A DNA stretch of 64,000 bases, taken from NCBI RefSeq assembly GCF_900128955.1, contig NZ_FQTY01000002.1, forward strand, positions 124,001 to 188,000, in the 5' to 3' direction. Positions 54,335 through 62,038 of this stretch are shown here, piece by piece (the first letter of the stretch is position 1; the number at the start of each line of letters is the position of its first letter). Under the pieces are notes generated by a model. That model searched no databases. It was not told where the DNA came from and worked only from the letters and a program-made list of their open reading frames with translations. Position numbers and translations under genes: made by a program. This DNA is from Tissierella praeacuta DSM 18095. GTDB lineage: Bacteria; Bacillota; Clostridia; Tissierellales; Tissierellaceae.

Positions 54335-54387
54335 ACTACAAATGTAGTTTGTATTTATAGTCTACAACTGTAGTCATAAAAAGTCAA
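54335..54387 (-). promoter_or_regulatory. BlaI operators and promoter
   Basis: Two dyads ACTACAAATGTAGT (54335-54348) and CTACAACTGTAG (54362-54373) match the BlaI/MecI consensus. On the minus strand, TTGACT (complement of 54382-54387), a 17-base spacer, and TAGACT form a promoter overlapped by the second dyad, so the repressor would block its own operon. Confidence 0.82.
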
Positions 54388-54440
54388 GATAATTTATTTG
54401 TAAATTTTTTAATTGAAGAAAGCTAATTATAATAAATGGT

Positions 54441-54655
54441 AAAGACTATAATAAAAATTTCTTTGGTTTGTTAAACCAGAGTTATTATATTTACAAGAGT
54501 TCAAGAATATAAATCATTTTAGGAAGATTATATTGAATGGTATAATAAATATAGAATTAAAAGTAAATTAAAAGGACTAAGTCCTATTCAATATAATAGA
54601 ACTTAATCCTTATGAGTTACTTAATTTAATGTATCCAACTTCTTTGGGTCAGATT
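54441..54655 (+). pseudogene. Decayed 3' end of an IS3-family (IS150-type) insertion sequence
   Basis: With two frameshifts, the plus strand reads NFFG, then ELLYLQEFKNINHF, then YNKYRIKSKLKGLSPIQY, ending at TAA. This is the C-terminus of an IS3-type OrfB transposase. About 45 bases later, ATGTATCCAACTTCTTTGGG (54629-54648) with CAG after it matches the usual right end of such elements. No left end, OrfA or catalytic core is nearby, so only a fragment survives. Confidence 0.8.
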
Positions 54656-54665
54656 ATTTATTTAG

Positions 54666-55517
54666 TTATTTGGTTTCAAAGGCTATACCAAGAGTATTTG
54701 GACCACAGTGACATGATATAGTACAACTTGCAATTGTTACATAGATTTTCTTGAAATTCGTATGTTCTAAAATTGTATTTTTAGCAAGACTAATAATCTT
54801 CTCATCCATTCCAGAATGGACGAGAAAGATATGTTCATTATTAATATCATCATGGCTTGATAGTTTGTCCTTAATATATTTTACTATAACTTTTTCAATT
54901 GTTCCCCTGTATTTATTTCCTAAACTCATAGCACCTGATTTGTTATTTACATTGATAACAGGTTTTATTTTCAATAGATTTGAGCCAAGAGATGAAATCT
55001 TTGAACATCGTCCGCCAGCATATAAAAAATCCAAGGTATCCAGAATGAAGCTCATATGTATTTTTTCCTTATAATTGTTTAAAGTATTGCTAATTTGCTT
55101 TGCTGTGAGTCCTTGATTTATCATATCTGCGGCTTTCAATACTAAAAGAGCAGAACCAGTAGAGAGATTTTGTGAATCTACAGGATAGATATTACCTAGT
55201 TCCTTTGCTACTATACAACAGTTATTATAACTGCTTGTAAGAACACCGCCAAGATTGATATGTATTATTTCATATCCATCATCTATCAAAGGTTTGAAAT
55301 AATTATAATATTCCATAGTATTTATGGCAGATGTTTTTGGAAGCAGCTTTTTTTTATAATAGACTTCAAAAATTTCAGGTGGTGTGATATCTATATTGTC
55401 CTTATAGGTTTTTCCATCTAAAAGGATAGTATAAGGATAATGTTTGACACCATAATGCTGTATTAGTTCATTATTCAAATCGCAGGTACTATCAGCACTT
55501 AATATTATCTTTCTCAT
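54666..55517 (-). CDS. DegV family fatty acid-binding protein
   Basis: A 283-residue protein with the DegV start IILSADSTCDLNNELIQHYGV, the segment LGGVLTSSYNNC with the fatty-acid-contacting serine, and late AGGRCSKISSLGSNLLKIKPVI. DegV/FakB proteins bind a fatty acid and present it to the kinase FakA for phosphorylation. No fakA is next to it. The gene stands alone. The C-terminus CHCGPNTLGIAFETK is typical. Confidence 0.92.
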   Translation of the reverse strand: MRKIILSADSTCDLNNELIQHYGVKHYPYTILLDGKTYKDNIDITPPEIFEVYYKKKLLPKTSAINTMEYYNYFKPLIDDGYEIIHINLGGVLTSSYNNCCIVAKELGNIYPVDSQNLSTGSALLVLKAADMINQGLTAKQISNTLNNYKEKIHMSFILDTLDFLYAGGRCSKISSLGSNLLKIKPVINVNNKSGAMSLGNKYRGTIEKVIVKYIKDKLSSHDDINNEHIFLVHSGMDEKIISLAKNTILEHTNFKKIYVTIASCTISCHCGPNTLGIAFETK

Positions 55518-55682
55518 CTAAATTATCCTTTCTAAATACATTATTAAGTAATTTTATAGCCAGATAAATATGTTAAATTTAGGTATATATACAAAAATCA
55601 TATCTAATATAGCTTCTTTTGTCAATTGGTCTTTGGGAGTTTTATAGCTGCTCTAAAATATTAAGAATAAAATGAATATTTC

Positions 55683-55712
55683 TTGACAACAATATTGGAG
55701 GAAATATATAAT
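55683..55712 (+). promoter_or_regulatory. Sigma-A promoter of the rsgA leader transcript
   Basis: TTGACA at 55683-55688, 18-base spacer, TATAAT at 55707-55712, giving a leader of about 330 bases before rsgA. Confidence 0.75.
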
Positions 55713-55744
55713 ATAAGATATATTGGTGAAGGAGTTGATGTAAT

Positions 55745-55777
55745 ATGATAACAATGATAATGGTGATTACTCAATAA
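55745..55777 (+). CDS. Putative 10-residue leader peptide upstream of rsgA
   Basis: GAAGGAG (55728-55734) is followed after 10 bases by ATG, giving MITMIMVITQ and TAA. It lies some 30 bases after the predicted transcription start and about 130 bases before a terminator-like hairpin, the layout of a translation-dependent attenuator. Confidence 0.45.
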   Translation: MITMIMVITQ

Positions 55778-55893
55778 AATCAAATATGGGTCAAGGAATT
55801 AATAGTAAACAGTATGTTTTTTTGTTATGCAATAGACCTTGTGCCGTAGAATCAACCTTTCACGTCTACTTAAATCCAATAATAATTAAATAA

Positions 55894-55941
55894 TATTACC
55901 GTAGATATCCATGGATGGTTTTGTCTGCGGTATTTTTATGC
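55894..55941 (+). terminator. Attenuator-like terminator in the rsgA leader
   Basis: TACCGTAGA (about 55898) pairs with TCTGCGGTA (about 55924, one G-U pair) and is followed by TTTTTATG. An earlier copy of the 5' arm, GCCGTAGA (about 55844), and a complementary GTCTAC (about 55865) could form alternative folds, as in an antiterminator. Confidence 0.6.
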
Positions 55942-55974
55942 CCATTTTTAAAAAATTAGAAGGAGTGATGTTTT

Positions 55975-56055
55975 ATGAAAAAGAATATAAATCCCAAATT
56001 TATAAGTATAAAAATTAATAGAAAGTTGATTAAATTGGAGGTATTAAATGAATAA
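55975..56055 (+). CDS. Small open reading frame overlapping the rsgA start
   Basis: ATG 55975 with AGAAGGAGTGATG upstream opens a 26-residue basic peptide (MKKNINPKFISIKINRKLIK...). It runs over the rsgA ribosome binding site and ends 5 bases past the rsgA ATG. The strong site and the overlap suggest that its translation opens or times rsgA translation. The peptide itself is not recognised. Confidence 0.5.
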   Translation: MKKNINPKFISIKINRKLIKLEVLNE

Positions 56056-57094
56056 TTGTATTGAAAATTATGGTTTTACAGATTTCTTTAGAAATCAAAT
56101 AGAATTAATTAATATAGATAAAGATAATCTTGTGCCAGCAAGAGTAATTGAAGTTCACAAGGAAATGTATACGATAATCTATGATAATATGGAGAAAAGA
56201 GCAAGACTCAAAGGTTCAGTATTTTATAATGATAATTATAGTATATATCCTGCTGTAGGAGATTTTGTTTTAGTTAAGCACAATCCTTATGGAGAGGATA
56301 TAATCTATTATGTATTAGATAGAAAGAGTAAGTTCTCAAGATATGATTCTCATTATGAAAAGGAGCAGATGATAGCATCTAATTTTGACCATGTATTTAT
56401 AGTTTCATCTTTAAACCATGACTTTAATATAAAACGGATTGAGAGATATCTTTCAATTGCATGGGAAAGTGGGGGCAGTCCAGCAATTGTTTTAACCAAA
56501 TCGGATCTAGCTGATAATATTGAAGAATATAATTTACAAGTAGAAAATGTAGCTATGGGAGTACCCATTTTCTTTATTAGTTCCATTACAGGAGAAGGAA
56601 TAGATGAATTAAAGAAATATCTTAAACCAAGAGAGACTATAGTATTTCTTGGTTCTTCAGGAGTAGGAAAATCTTCTTTAGTCAATGCCTTATCTGGGGA
56701 GAATATTATGAAAGTTAATGATATTAGAGAAGACGATAGTAAGGGAAGACACACTACAACCCATAGACAATTGATTGTGTTAAACAGTGGAACTATGATA
56801 ATAGATACTCCTGGTATGAGAGAGCTTGCATTGTGGAATGTTGAGGATGGGTTAGATACTACATTCTCAGAGATTGAAGAGTTGAGCAGATTATGCAGAT
56901 TTAAAGACTGCAGCCATAATAAAGAGCCAGATTGTGCTATTAAAAATGCATTATTAAGTGGAGAACTTTCCTATGATAGATGGAATAATTATATAAAGCT
57001 CCAAAAGGAAGCTAGATTTACTTCTAGGAAAGAAGAACTAAATCTTAGGAAGAAAGGAAAAGCTCAGAATAAAGCAAAATTATTAAAAAAATAA
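56048..57094 (+). CDS. rsgA: Ribosome small subunit-dependent GTPase A
   Basis: A 348-residue circularly permuted GTPase. An OB-fold N-terminus (VPARVIEVHKEMYTIIYDN) covers about 15-100. The G-motifs come in permuted order: LTKSDLAD (G4, about 154), GSSGVGKSSLVNALSG (G1, about 205), DTPGMRELAL (G3). A zinc finger CRFKDCSHNKEPDCAI lies near 285. It checks late 30S subunit assembly. It is longer than the 298-residue Bacillus YloQ and closer in length to E. coli RsgA. GGAGG at 56037-56041. The leader-peptide attenuator upstream is unusual for a housekeeping gene, so this may be an inducible extra copy. Confidence 0.92.
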   Translation: MNNCIENYGFTDFFRNQIELINIDKDNLVPARVIEVHKEMYTIIYDNMEKRARLKGSVFYNDNYSIYPAVGDFVLVKHNPYGEDIIYYVLDRKSKFSRYDSHYEKEQMIASNFDHVFIVSSLNHDFNIKRIERYLSIAWESGGSPAIVLTKSDLADNIEEYNLQVENVAMGVPIFFISSITGEGIDELKKYLKPRETIVFLGSSGVGKSSLVNALSGENIMKVNDIREDDSKGRHTTTHRQLIVLNSGTMIIDTPGMRELALWNVEDGLDTTFSEIEELSRLCRFKDCSHNKEPDCAIKNALLSGELSYDRWNNYIKLQKEARFTSRKEELNLRKKGKAQNKAKLLKK

Positions 57095-57101
57095 TATAGG
57101 G

Positions 57102-57153
57102 GAAAAATATATAATTGCCAAGGAAATAGTTTCTTTGGCAATTATATATTTTT
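57102..57153 (+). terminator. Terminator after rsgA
   Basis: Arms AAATATATAATTGCCAA / TTGGCAATTATATATTT with a five-T tail. Confidence 0.85.
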
Positions 57154-57243
57154 AAGCAAATTAAATAACATTTAGAATTCGACAAACAAATACTGATATT
57201 TATATTATAATGTTATTATAATAAATTAACCTACATTTCGTCA

Positions 57244-57585
57244 TTGTTTCTAGATATTAATGCTAATTTAAATTTTTTATCATATGAGAATAAGGAAATG
57301 ATGTATTCAGAAGGTGTATATTCTTTTAGAACAATATATGAAAATATATTTACAATACTTGAAGATAATATGATTTCTGATAAAGAATTTGAGTATTTAA
57401 ATTTATTGAGTACATTTATAAAAACACTTATAGAAGAGCTTAATTTAGCAGTTGAATTTGTAAGAGATGATGACGAAATTGTAAATTACAGTACAGAAAA
57501 TTTGAAAGTATCTTCTCTAAGTAGATGTATTTTAGATTTTATAATGGATAATAAAGAAATTTTTCTTTATTCATTAAATAATTAA
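57244..57585 (+). CDS. Small hypothetical protein
   Basis: A 113-residue acidic, helical protein (SFRTIYENIFTILEDNMISDKEFEYLNLLSTFIKTLIEELN). It starts at TTG with no clear ribosome binding site, so the true start is uncertain. TATAAT at about 57208 and a following terminator suggest a real transcription unit. I do not recognise a family. Confidence 0.45.
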   Translation: MFLDINANLNFLSYENKEMMYSEGVYSFRTIYENIFTILEDNMISDKEFEYLNLLSTFIKTLIEELNLAVEFVRDDDEIVNYSTENLKVSSLSRCILDFIMDNKEIFLYSLNN

Positions 57586-57627
57586 AAAATAGGGATTAGA
57601 TATAAAAATCCCCCTATCTTTTTTATA
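57583..57627 (+). terminator. Terminator after the small hypothetical gene
   Basis: AAAAAATAGGGATT pairs imperfectly with AATCCCCCTATCTTTTTT around an 8-base loop; T-rich end. Confidence 0.6.
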
Positions 57628-57646
57628 TAAAAAAATATATACTAAA

Positions 57647-57674
57647 TATTAAGCTATGCTAAATTAGCTTAATA
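57647..57674. promoter_or_regulatory. Palindrome upstream of the NMO-family gene
   Basis: TATTAAGCTA / TAGCTTAATA with an 8-base loop, perfect arms, 20 bases before the start codon region. Candidate operator or leader hairpin; not a terminator. Confidence 0.4.
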
Positions 57675-57694
57675 CTTTTATATAGGAGGGGAAA

Positions 57695-58768
57695 ATGGAA
57701 CTACCTAAACTTAAAATAGGAAATCTAATTGCTAAGTTGCCTATTGTGCAAGGAGGTATGGGAATTGGTATTTCCTTATCAAATCTAGCAGGTAATGTAG
57801 CCTTAAATGGAGGAGTAGGTGTGTTATCTGGTGTTGAGATTGGGTTTAATGAACCAGATTATTACCAAAATAAGAATGAAGCAAACTCAAGAGCTTTAAG
57901 GTACCATATTAGAAAGGCAAAGGAAATAGCCAAGGGGGGGATTGTTGGTATCAATATAATGGCAGTTCTAAATAATTTTGAAGAAGTAGTTATAGAAGCA
58001 GTCAGGGAAAAAATAGATATAATCTTTTCAGGTGCAGGGCTTCCCCTTACCTTACCTAGTTTCACTAAGGGAACAGATACTAAGGTTGTACCTATTGTTT
58101 CATCTGACAGAGCAGCTACCCTTATATGTAAAACTTGGGATAAACGATATGATATTATTCCAGATGCAATTGTATTAGAGGGACCAAAGGCAGGCGGACA
58201 TTTGGGGTTTTCAAAGGAAGAATTGAAAGACTCCTCTAAGGATTTAAATACTTTATTGTTAGAAGTATTGGGAGCTATTAAACCATATGAAGAAAAGTAT
58301 GGAAGAGATATTCCTATTATAGCTGCAGGAGGAATAATGAATGGAAAAGATATTGCTGAATTACTAAAACGAGGTGCATCAGGTGTGCAGATGGGAAGCA
58401 GATTTGTAGCAACGGAAGAATGTGATGCATCTGAAAATTTTAAAGAATCTTATATAAATGCAAATGAAGGAGACATAGTGCTAATCAATAGTCCAGTTGG
58501 TCTAATAGGGAGGGCTATAAACAACAAATTTATAGAAGATGCTAAGGCAGGACTAAGGAAACCAATAAAATGCATTACAAATTGTTTAAAGCCATGCAAA
58601 CCTACAGAAGTACAATATTGTATAGCGAATGCTCTAATTAATGCACAAAAAGGAAATCTTAATTCAGGATTTGCATTTGCAGGTGCCAATGCATATAATA
58701 TAAATAAGATTATTTCAGTGAAGGGTTTAATGGAAGAATTGGTTAAGGATATTCAATTACATTTTTAA
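57695..58768 (+). CDS. Nitronate monooxygenase/FabK-family flavin-dependent oxidoreductase
   Basis: A 357-residue TIM-barrel flavoprotein: PIVQGGMGIGISLSNLA near residue 17, FSGAGLPLTLP near 110, LEGPKAGGHLGFS near 160, IIAAGGIMNGKDI and GASGVQMGSRFVATEE for FMN phosphate binding. A cysteine cluster CITNCLKPCKPTEVQYC (about 288-304) is typical of clostridial members. The family contains nitronate monooxygenases and enoyl-ACP reductases; the cysteine-bearing group is uncharacterised. AGGAGGGG precedes ATG 57695. Confidence 0.88.
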   Translation: MELPKLKIGNLIAKLPIVQGGMGIGISLSNLAGNVALNGGVGVLSGVEIGFNEPDYYQNKNEANSRALRYHIRKAKEIAKGGIVGINIMAVLNNFEEVVIEAVREKIDIIFSGAGLPLTLPSFTKGTDTKVVPIVSSDRAATLICKTWDKRYDIIPDAIVLEGPKAGGHLGFSKEELKDSSKDLNTLLLEVLGAIKPYEEKYGRDIPIIAAGGIMNGKDIAELLKRGASGVQMGSRFVATEECDASENFKESYINANEGDIVLINSPVGLIGRAINNKFIEDAKAGLRKPIKCITNCLKPCKPTEVQYCIANALINAQKGNLNSGFAFAGANAYNINKIISVKGLMEELVKDIQLHF

Positions 58769-58806
58769 TAATAAAACTAAGCCAATTTTGGCTTAGTTTT
58801 ATTATT
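58767..58806 (+). terminator. Terminator after the NMO-family gene
   Basis: Perfect arms AATAATAAAACTAAGCCAA / TTGGCTTAGTTTTATTATT with a 2-base loop. Confidence 0.85.
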
Positions 58807-58882
58807 AAAATGGGTAGAATAAATATAGTAAAAAATAGGATACAATATAATGTATGTTGTATTAGAAGGAGAGAAATTGGTT

Positions 58883-59560
58883 ATGAAAAAAATATTTAAT
58901 AATGATTGGCAGGAATTATTAGAGGGAGAGATGGAGAAAGAATATTATCAGAAACTTAGGGAATTCTTGATTAAAGAATATAGAACTAGAATAATATATC
59001 CTGATATGCACGATATATTTAATGCACTACATTATACTTCTTATAAAGATGTTAAAGTAGTTATATTGGGGCAAGATCCTTATCATGGACCTAATCAAGC
59101 ATATGGACTAAGTTTTTCAGTAAAACCGGGTGTTAGGATACCGCCTTCATTAGTAAATATTTATAAAGAATTGAAAGATGATTTAGGCTGTTATATACCA
59201 AATAATGGTACCTTAACTAAATGGGCTAAAGAAGGAGTACTTCTATTAAATACTTCTTTGACTGTAAGGGCTGGAGAGGCTAACTCCCATAGCAAAATTG
59301 GTTGGGAAATATTTACGGATCACATTATTAGATTATTAAATGAAAGGGATGACCCTATAGTATTTATTCTTTGGGGAAATAATGCAATTAAGAAGAAAGC
59401 TTTTATAACTAATCCTCAACATTATATAATAACATCAGTTCATCCAAGTCCATTATCGGCTACTAGAGGTTTTTTTGGTTCAAAGCCATTTTCTAAGACA
59501 AATAAATTTTTAGAATCTATAGGAAAAGAGCCTATAGACTGGCAAATAGAAAATATTTAG
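58883..59560 (+). CDS. ung: Uracil-DNA glycosylase, family 1
   Basis: A 225-residue repair enzyme, the normal length for Ung. Catalytic [18 protein letters not shown] (about 61-78) and the leucine-loop [13 protein letters not shown] (about 187-199) are both intact. It removes uracil from DNA. Start at ATG 58883, since AGAAGGAGAG lies 9 bases upstream; ATG 58850 would precede that site. Confidence 0.95.
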   Translation: MKKIFNNDWQELLEGEMEKEYYQKLREFLIKEYRTRIIYPDMHDIFNALHYTSYKDVKVVILGQDPYHGPNQAYGLSFSVKPGVRIPPSLVNIYKELKDDLGCYIPNNGTLTKWAKEGVLLLNTSLTVRAGEANSHSKIGWEIFTDHIIRLLNERDDPIVFILWGNNAIKKKAFITNPQHYIITSVHPSPLSATRGFFGSKPFSKTNKFLESIGKEPIDWQIENI

Positions 59561-59648
59561 TTCTCCTTTAAATTTGATAAAAAATAACTTGATATTAATC
59601 TAAAACATGGTATCATATAAAGGATTATATTATTTAAAGGAGGATTTT

Positions 59649-60263
59649 ATGGAGAAAAATCACACGCAAAATGTAAAAATTGTTAATGCAGATCCATCGG
59701 CAATAGGTCTTTTTGGACTAGCAATGGTAACCTTGGTGGCATCAACGCAAAAGCTAGGTATTACACAGGGATTATCATTTGTAATACCATGGGCAATATT
59801 TCTGGGAGCCTTCGCTCAACTATTTGCTTCTATTAATGATTCAAAGAGAAATAACACTTTTGGTACCACTGCATTTGGAGCTTATGGATTCTTTTGGATG
59901 GGAGTTGCCACATCTTGGATGATAAATATGGGTGTATTTGGTGAAGCTCTAGCATCAAATGTGGATACAAAGCAATTGGGATTTGCATTTTTAGGATATC
60001 TAATATTTACAATTTTTATGACTGTAGGTGCTATGGAAACACATAAGGTATTATTTCTAATTTTCTTCTTCATAGACCTATTATTTCTCGGATTAACTCT
60101 TGATTCCTTTGGCATCATGGGAGAATTTCCACATAAATTAGCGGCGTATTCAGAGCTTATTATTTCATTATTATCATTTTATGGCTCAGGAGCGTCAGTA
60201 TTAAATGAGCATTTTGGAAAAACTTTTTTACCTGTAGGTAAACCATTTGGAATATTTAAATAA
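59649..60263 (+). CDS. Acetate uptake transporter (GPR1/FUN34/SatP family)
   Basis: A 204-residue protein with six predicted membrane helices. The N-terminal VNADPSAIGLFGLAMVTL resembles the NPAPLGL motif that starts the family. Further typical segments are GAYGFFWMGVA and a C-terminal half lined by Gly and Ser. Known members take up acetate or succinate with protons. ATG 59649 follows AAAGGAGGA. Monocistronic. Confidence 0.88.
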   Translation: MEKNHTQNVKIVNADPSAIGLFGLAMVTLVASTQKLGITQGLSFVIPWAIFLGAFAQLFASINDSKRNNTFGTTAFGAYGFFWMGVATSWMINMGVFGEALASNVDTKQLGFAFLGYLIFTIFMTVGAMETHKVLFLIFFFIDLLFLGLTLDSFGIMGEFPHKLAAYSELIISLLSFYGSGASVLNEHFGKTFLPVGKPFGIFK

Positions 60264-60431
60264 TAAATAATAATTCTATTGCATAGTTTTAAAAATAGAA
60301 TTATACTGTTAATATCAAATAAGATTTAGAATTGAGAAGATTACTAATTGAGTAAACAACATTTCCTCTTTTATGCAATATTTTTGATTGTATTTTAAAT
60401 CTTATAATAAATGTAAAGGAGGAATGTTGAA

Positions 60432-60602
60432 ATGGCAGATAAGACAATAAAATGTAAAGACTGTGGTACAGATTTTGTTTTTACAGAAAGAGAGCAAGAA
60501 TTCTATAAGGAAAAGGGCTTTGATAATGAGCCCCAAAGATGTGCAGACTGTAGAAAAAAAAGAAAACAAGAAAAAGGTAACAACAGAGGTTTTAGAAGAT
60601 AA
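60432..60602 (+). CDS. Small zinc-ribbon protein
   Basis: A 56-residue gene too short for usual length limits. It reads MADKTIKCKDCGTDFVFTER, then a helix and PQRCADCRKKRKQEKG, giving two CxxC pairs of a zinc ribbon (zf_Tbcl-like) and a basic tail. AAAGGAGGAATG precedes ATG 60432, and a perfect terminator follows. Such proteins are widespread and uncharacterised; a nucleic-acid-binding role is guessed from the basic tail. Confidence 0.85.
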   Translation: MADKTIKCKDCGTDFVFTEREQEFYKEKGFDNEPQRCADCRKKRKQEKGNNRGFRR

Positions 60603-60606
60603 TAGA

Positions 60607-60635
60607 AATGACAGGGAATTTTCCCTGTCATTATT
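60607..60635 (+). terminator. Terminator after the zinc-ribbon gene
   Basis: AATGACAGGGAA / TTCCCTGTCATT, perfect arms, T-rich tail. Confidence 0.85.
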
Positions 60636-60648
60636 TATTGTTTATGAA

Positions 60649-60671
60649 TACCACCCGCTAACGGGTGGTTA
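60649..60671. repeat. REP-like GC-rich hairpin
   Basis: ACCACCCGCTAACGGGTGGT in very AT-rich surroundings, with no T run. It resembles end hairpins of IS200/IS605-type elements or REP sequences. No transposase gene is near. Confidence 0.45.
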
Positions 60672-60672
60672 T

Positions 60673-61389
60673 GATTATATATAAAATATGAGTAGATTAT
60701 TGTTTAGAAGCTGAATAATTGTATAAAATATTAGAAACAAGAATAGTTTGCAATTATCTTTTTATGAAGAAATTAAAGAGTAAATAATTAATATTGAGTT
60801 TGATGGTAAGGAAAGATATGATGAATGTCGATTTTTTGGGTATTATGTAATTAGAATTTTATATTTTTTTATGATATTATATTAATACATTGAGATTATG
60901 TAATAAAAGGATAATTCATAATTTAAATGCAATATAACTTATTGAATAATTAGTTTGTAAATTTCCAATTACTACTATCTCAAGATTAATTCCTATTTAT
61001 TCCAAGTAAATTTGTTAAATTTAATCCTTTGATAATTACTGATTATTTTTTCATAAGGTATGAGAGTAATGTACATATGGCATGGGATCTATATTTATTA
61101 AATCCATGTATCTTAAGTTTTCAAGATTACAGCAATTTGGTATAGAAAATAGCCTTTCTACTGTAATCCTTTAGAGAATTAGCAAAGTGATAGTTTTTTC
61201 TATACTCATTCTTAATGTTGTGTTGATTTTGATTCTCTAAGATTTATATCAGTAATTAAGTGAACTGATAAATCCTTCGATGGTTTGGACGGATACAGGT
61301 AATACAGCAGTAGTTTATGTTGAGAAATTTACAGATTTGACCCTTATTTATTTATGATTAACTTATAAAATATAAATGGAGGACTATGA
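60673..61389. other. Gene-poor stretch of about 0.7 kb
   Basis: No frame longer than a few dozen codons on either strand looks coding. On the minus strand between about 61040 and 61250 there are short fragments with protein-like composition in more than one frame, which could be a decayed gene. No RNA gene was recognised. Confidence 0.5.
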
Positions 61390-61650
61390 ATGAAAAATTT
61401 AATATCTAGTAAAAAATTATTGATTGTATTTTTATTTTTCTTAATTATTGGGCTAATATTTATTTTCTCCTCCTTTTTTATAAGTAAAGAAATAGTAAGT
61501 TCTGCAAATAAACGTGGTTATAAAGTTATGATGGATGCTGCTTCATATTTTAATATGATTGACAACATTGCGTCAAACTTTAGAATTGGAGGATTGGCTA
61601 TATCTTTAATAGGAGGTTTAGGGGTTATAAAATTTATTAAAGATATATAA
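61390..61650 (+). CDS. Small membrane protein (hypothetical)
   Basis: An 86-residue protein with a strong membrane helix at residues 11-30 (LIVFLFFLIIGLIFIFSSFF) and a second at about 66-82. ATG 61390 has GGAGG at 61379-61383 and a perfect terminator follows, so it is probably expressed. No family recognised. Confidence 0.6.
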   Translation: MKNLISSKKLLIVFLFFLIIGLIFIFSSFFISKEIVSSANKRGYKVMMDAASYFNMIDNIASNFRIGGLAISLIGGLGVIKFIKDI

Positions 61651-61683
61651 TTTTGCTAATAACTTTTAAAGATATACAAATTA

Positions 61684-61725
61684 GGATTAATAAAAGAGTG
61701 ACTTAAGTCACTCTTTTATTAATCC
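61684..61725. terminator. Bidirectional terminator
   Basis: A perfect 42-base palindrome centred at 61704/61705 (core AAAGAGTGACTTAAGTCACTC...). It lies between converging genes. Confidence 0.88.
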
Positions 61726-61737
61726 GTTCTACTATTT

Positions 61738-62037
61738 CTACCTGATACTATTAAATACAATTAATTCAATAAATTTATTCAACATTAGAAAGCAAGGAAC
61801 ACCGATATAGAATTTCTTTTTGCTTAGTTTATGTTTAAATATTACCATGCCTATTAAACTACCTATGGAACCACCAAAGAAAGATATTCCTAATAAATAT
61901 GCTTCTGCTATTCTCCATTTTTTCTTTTCTGCTTTACTTTTATCTATTCCGAACAATATAAATGAAGTAAGATTTATTAAAACTAAAAATCCTAAGAAAA
62001 ACATCTCTCTATTGTTAAAATTTGAAATGAATTTCAT
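61738..62037 (-). CDS. DUF1294 membrane protein
   Basis: A 99-residue membrane protein with the DUF1294 pattern: FILFGIDKSKAEKKKWRIAEAYLL, then GGSIGSLIGMVIFKHKLSKKKF. Three hydrophobic segments. Its start lies one base after the stop of the DUF4438 gene upstream, so the two are one operon. Function unknown. Confidence 0.85.
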   Translation of the reverse strand: MKFISNFNNREMFFLGFLVLINLTSFILFGIDKSKAEKKKWRIAEAYLLGISFFGGSIGSLIGMVIFKHKLSKKKFYIGVPCFLMLNKFIELIVFNSIR

Positions 62038-62038
62038 A

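Noticed and set aside
60463-60684. 73-codon frame overlapping the zinc-ribbon gene
   Set aside because: It lies in another frame than the CxxC-bearing 56-residue gene, has no ribosome binding site, and runs through the terminator.
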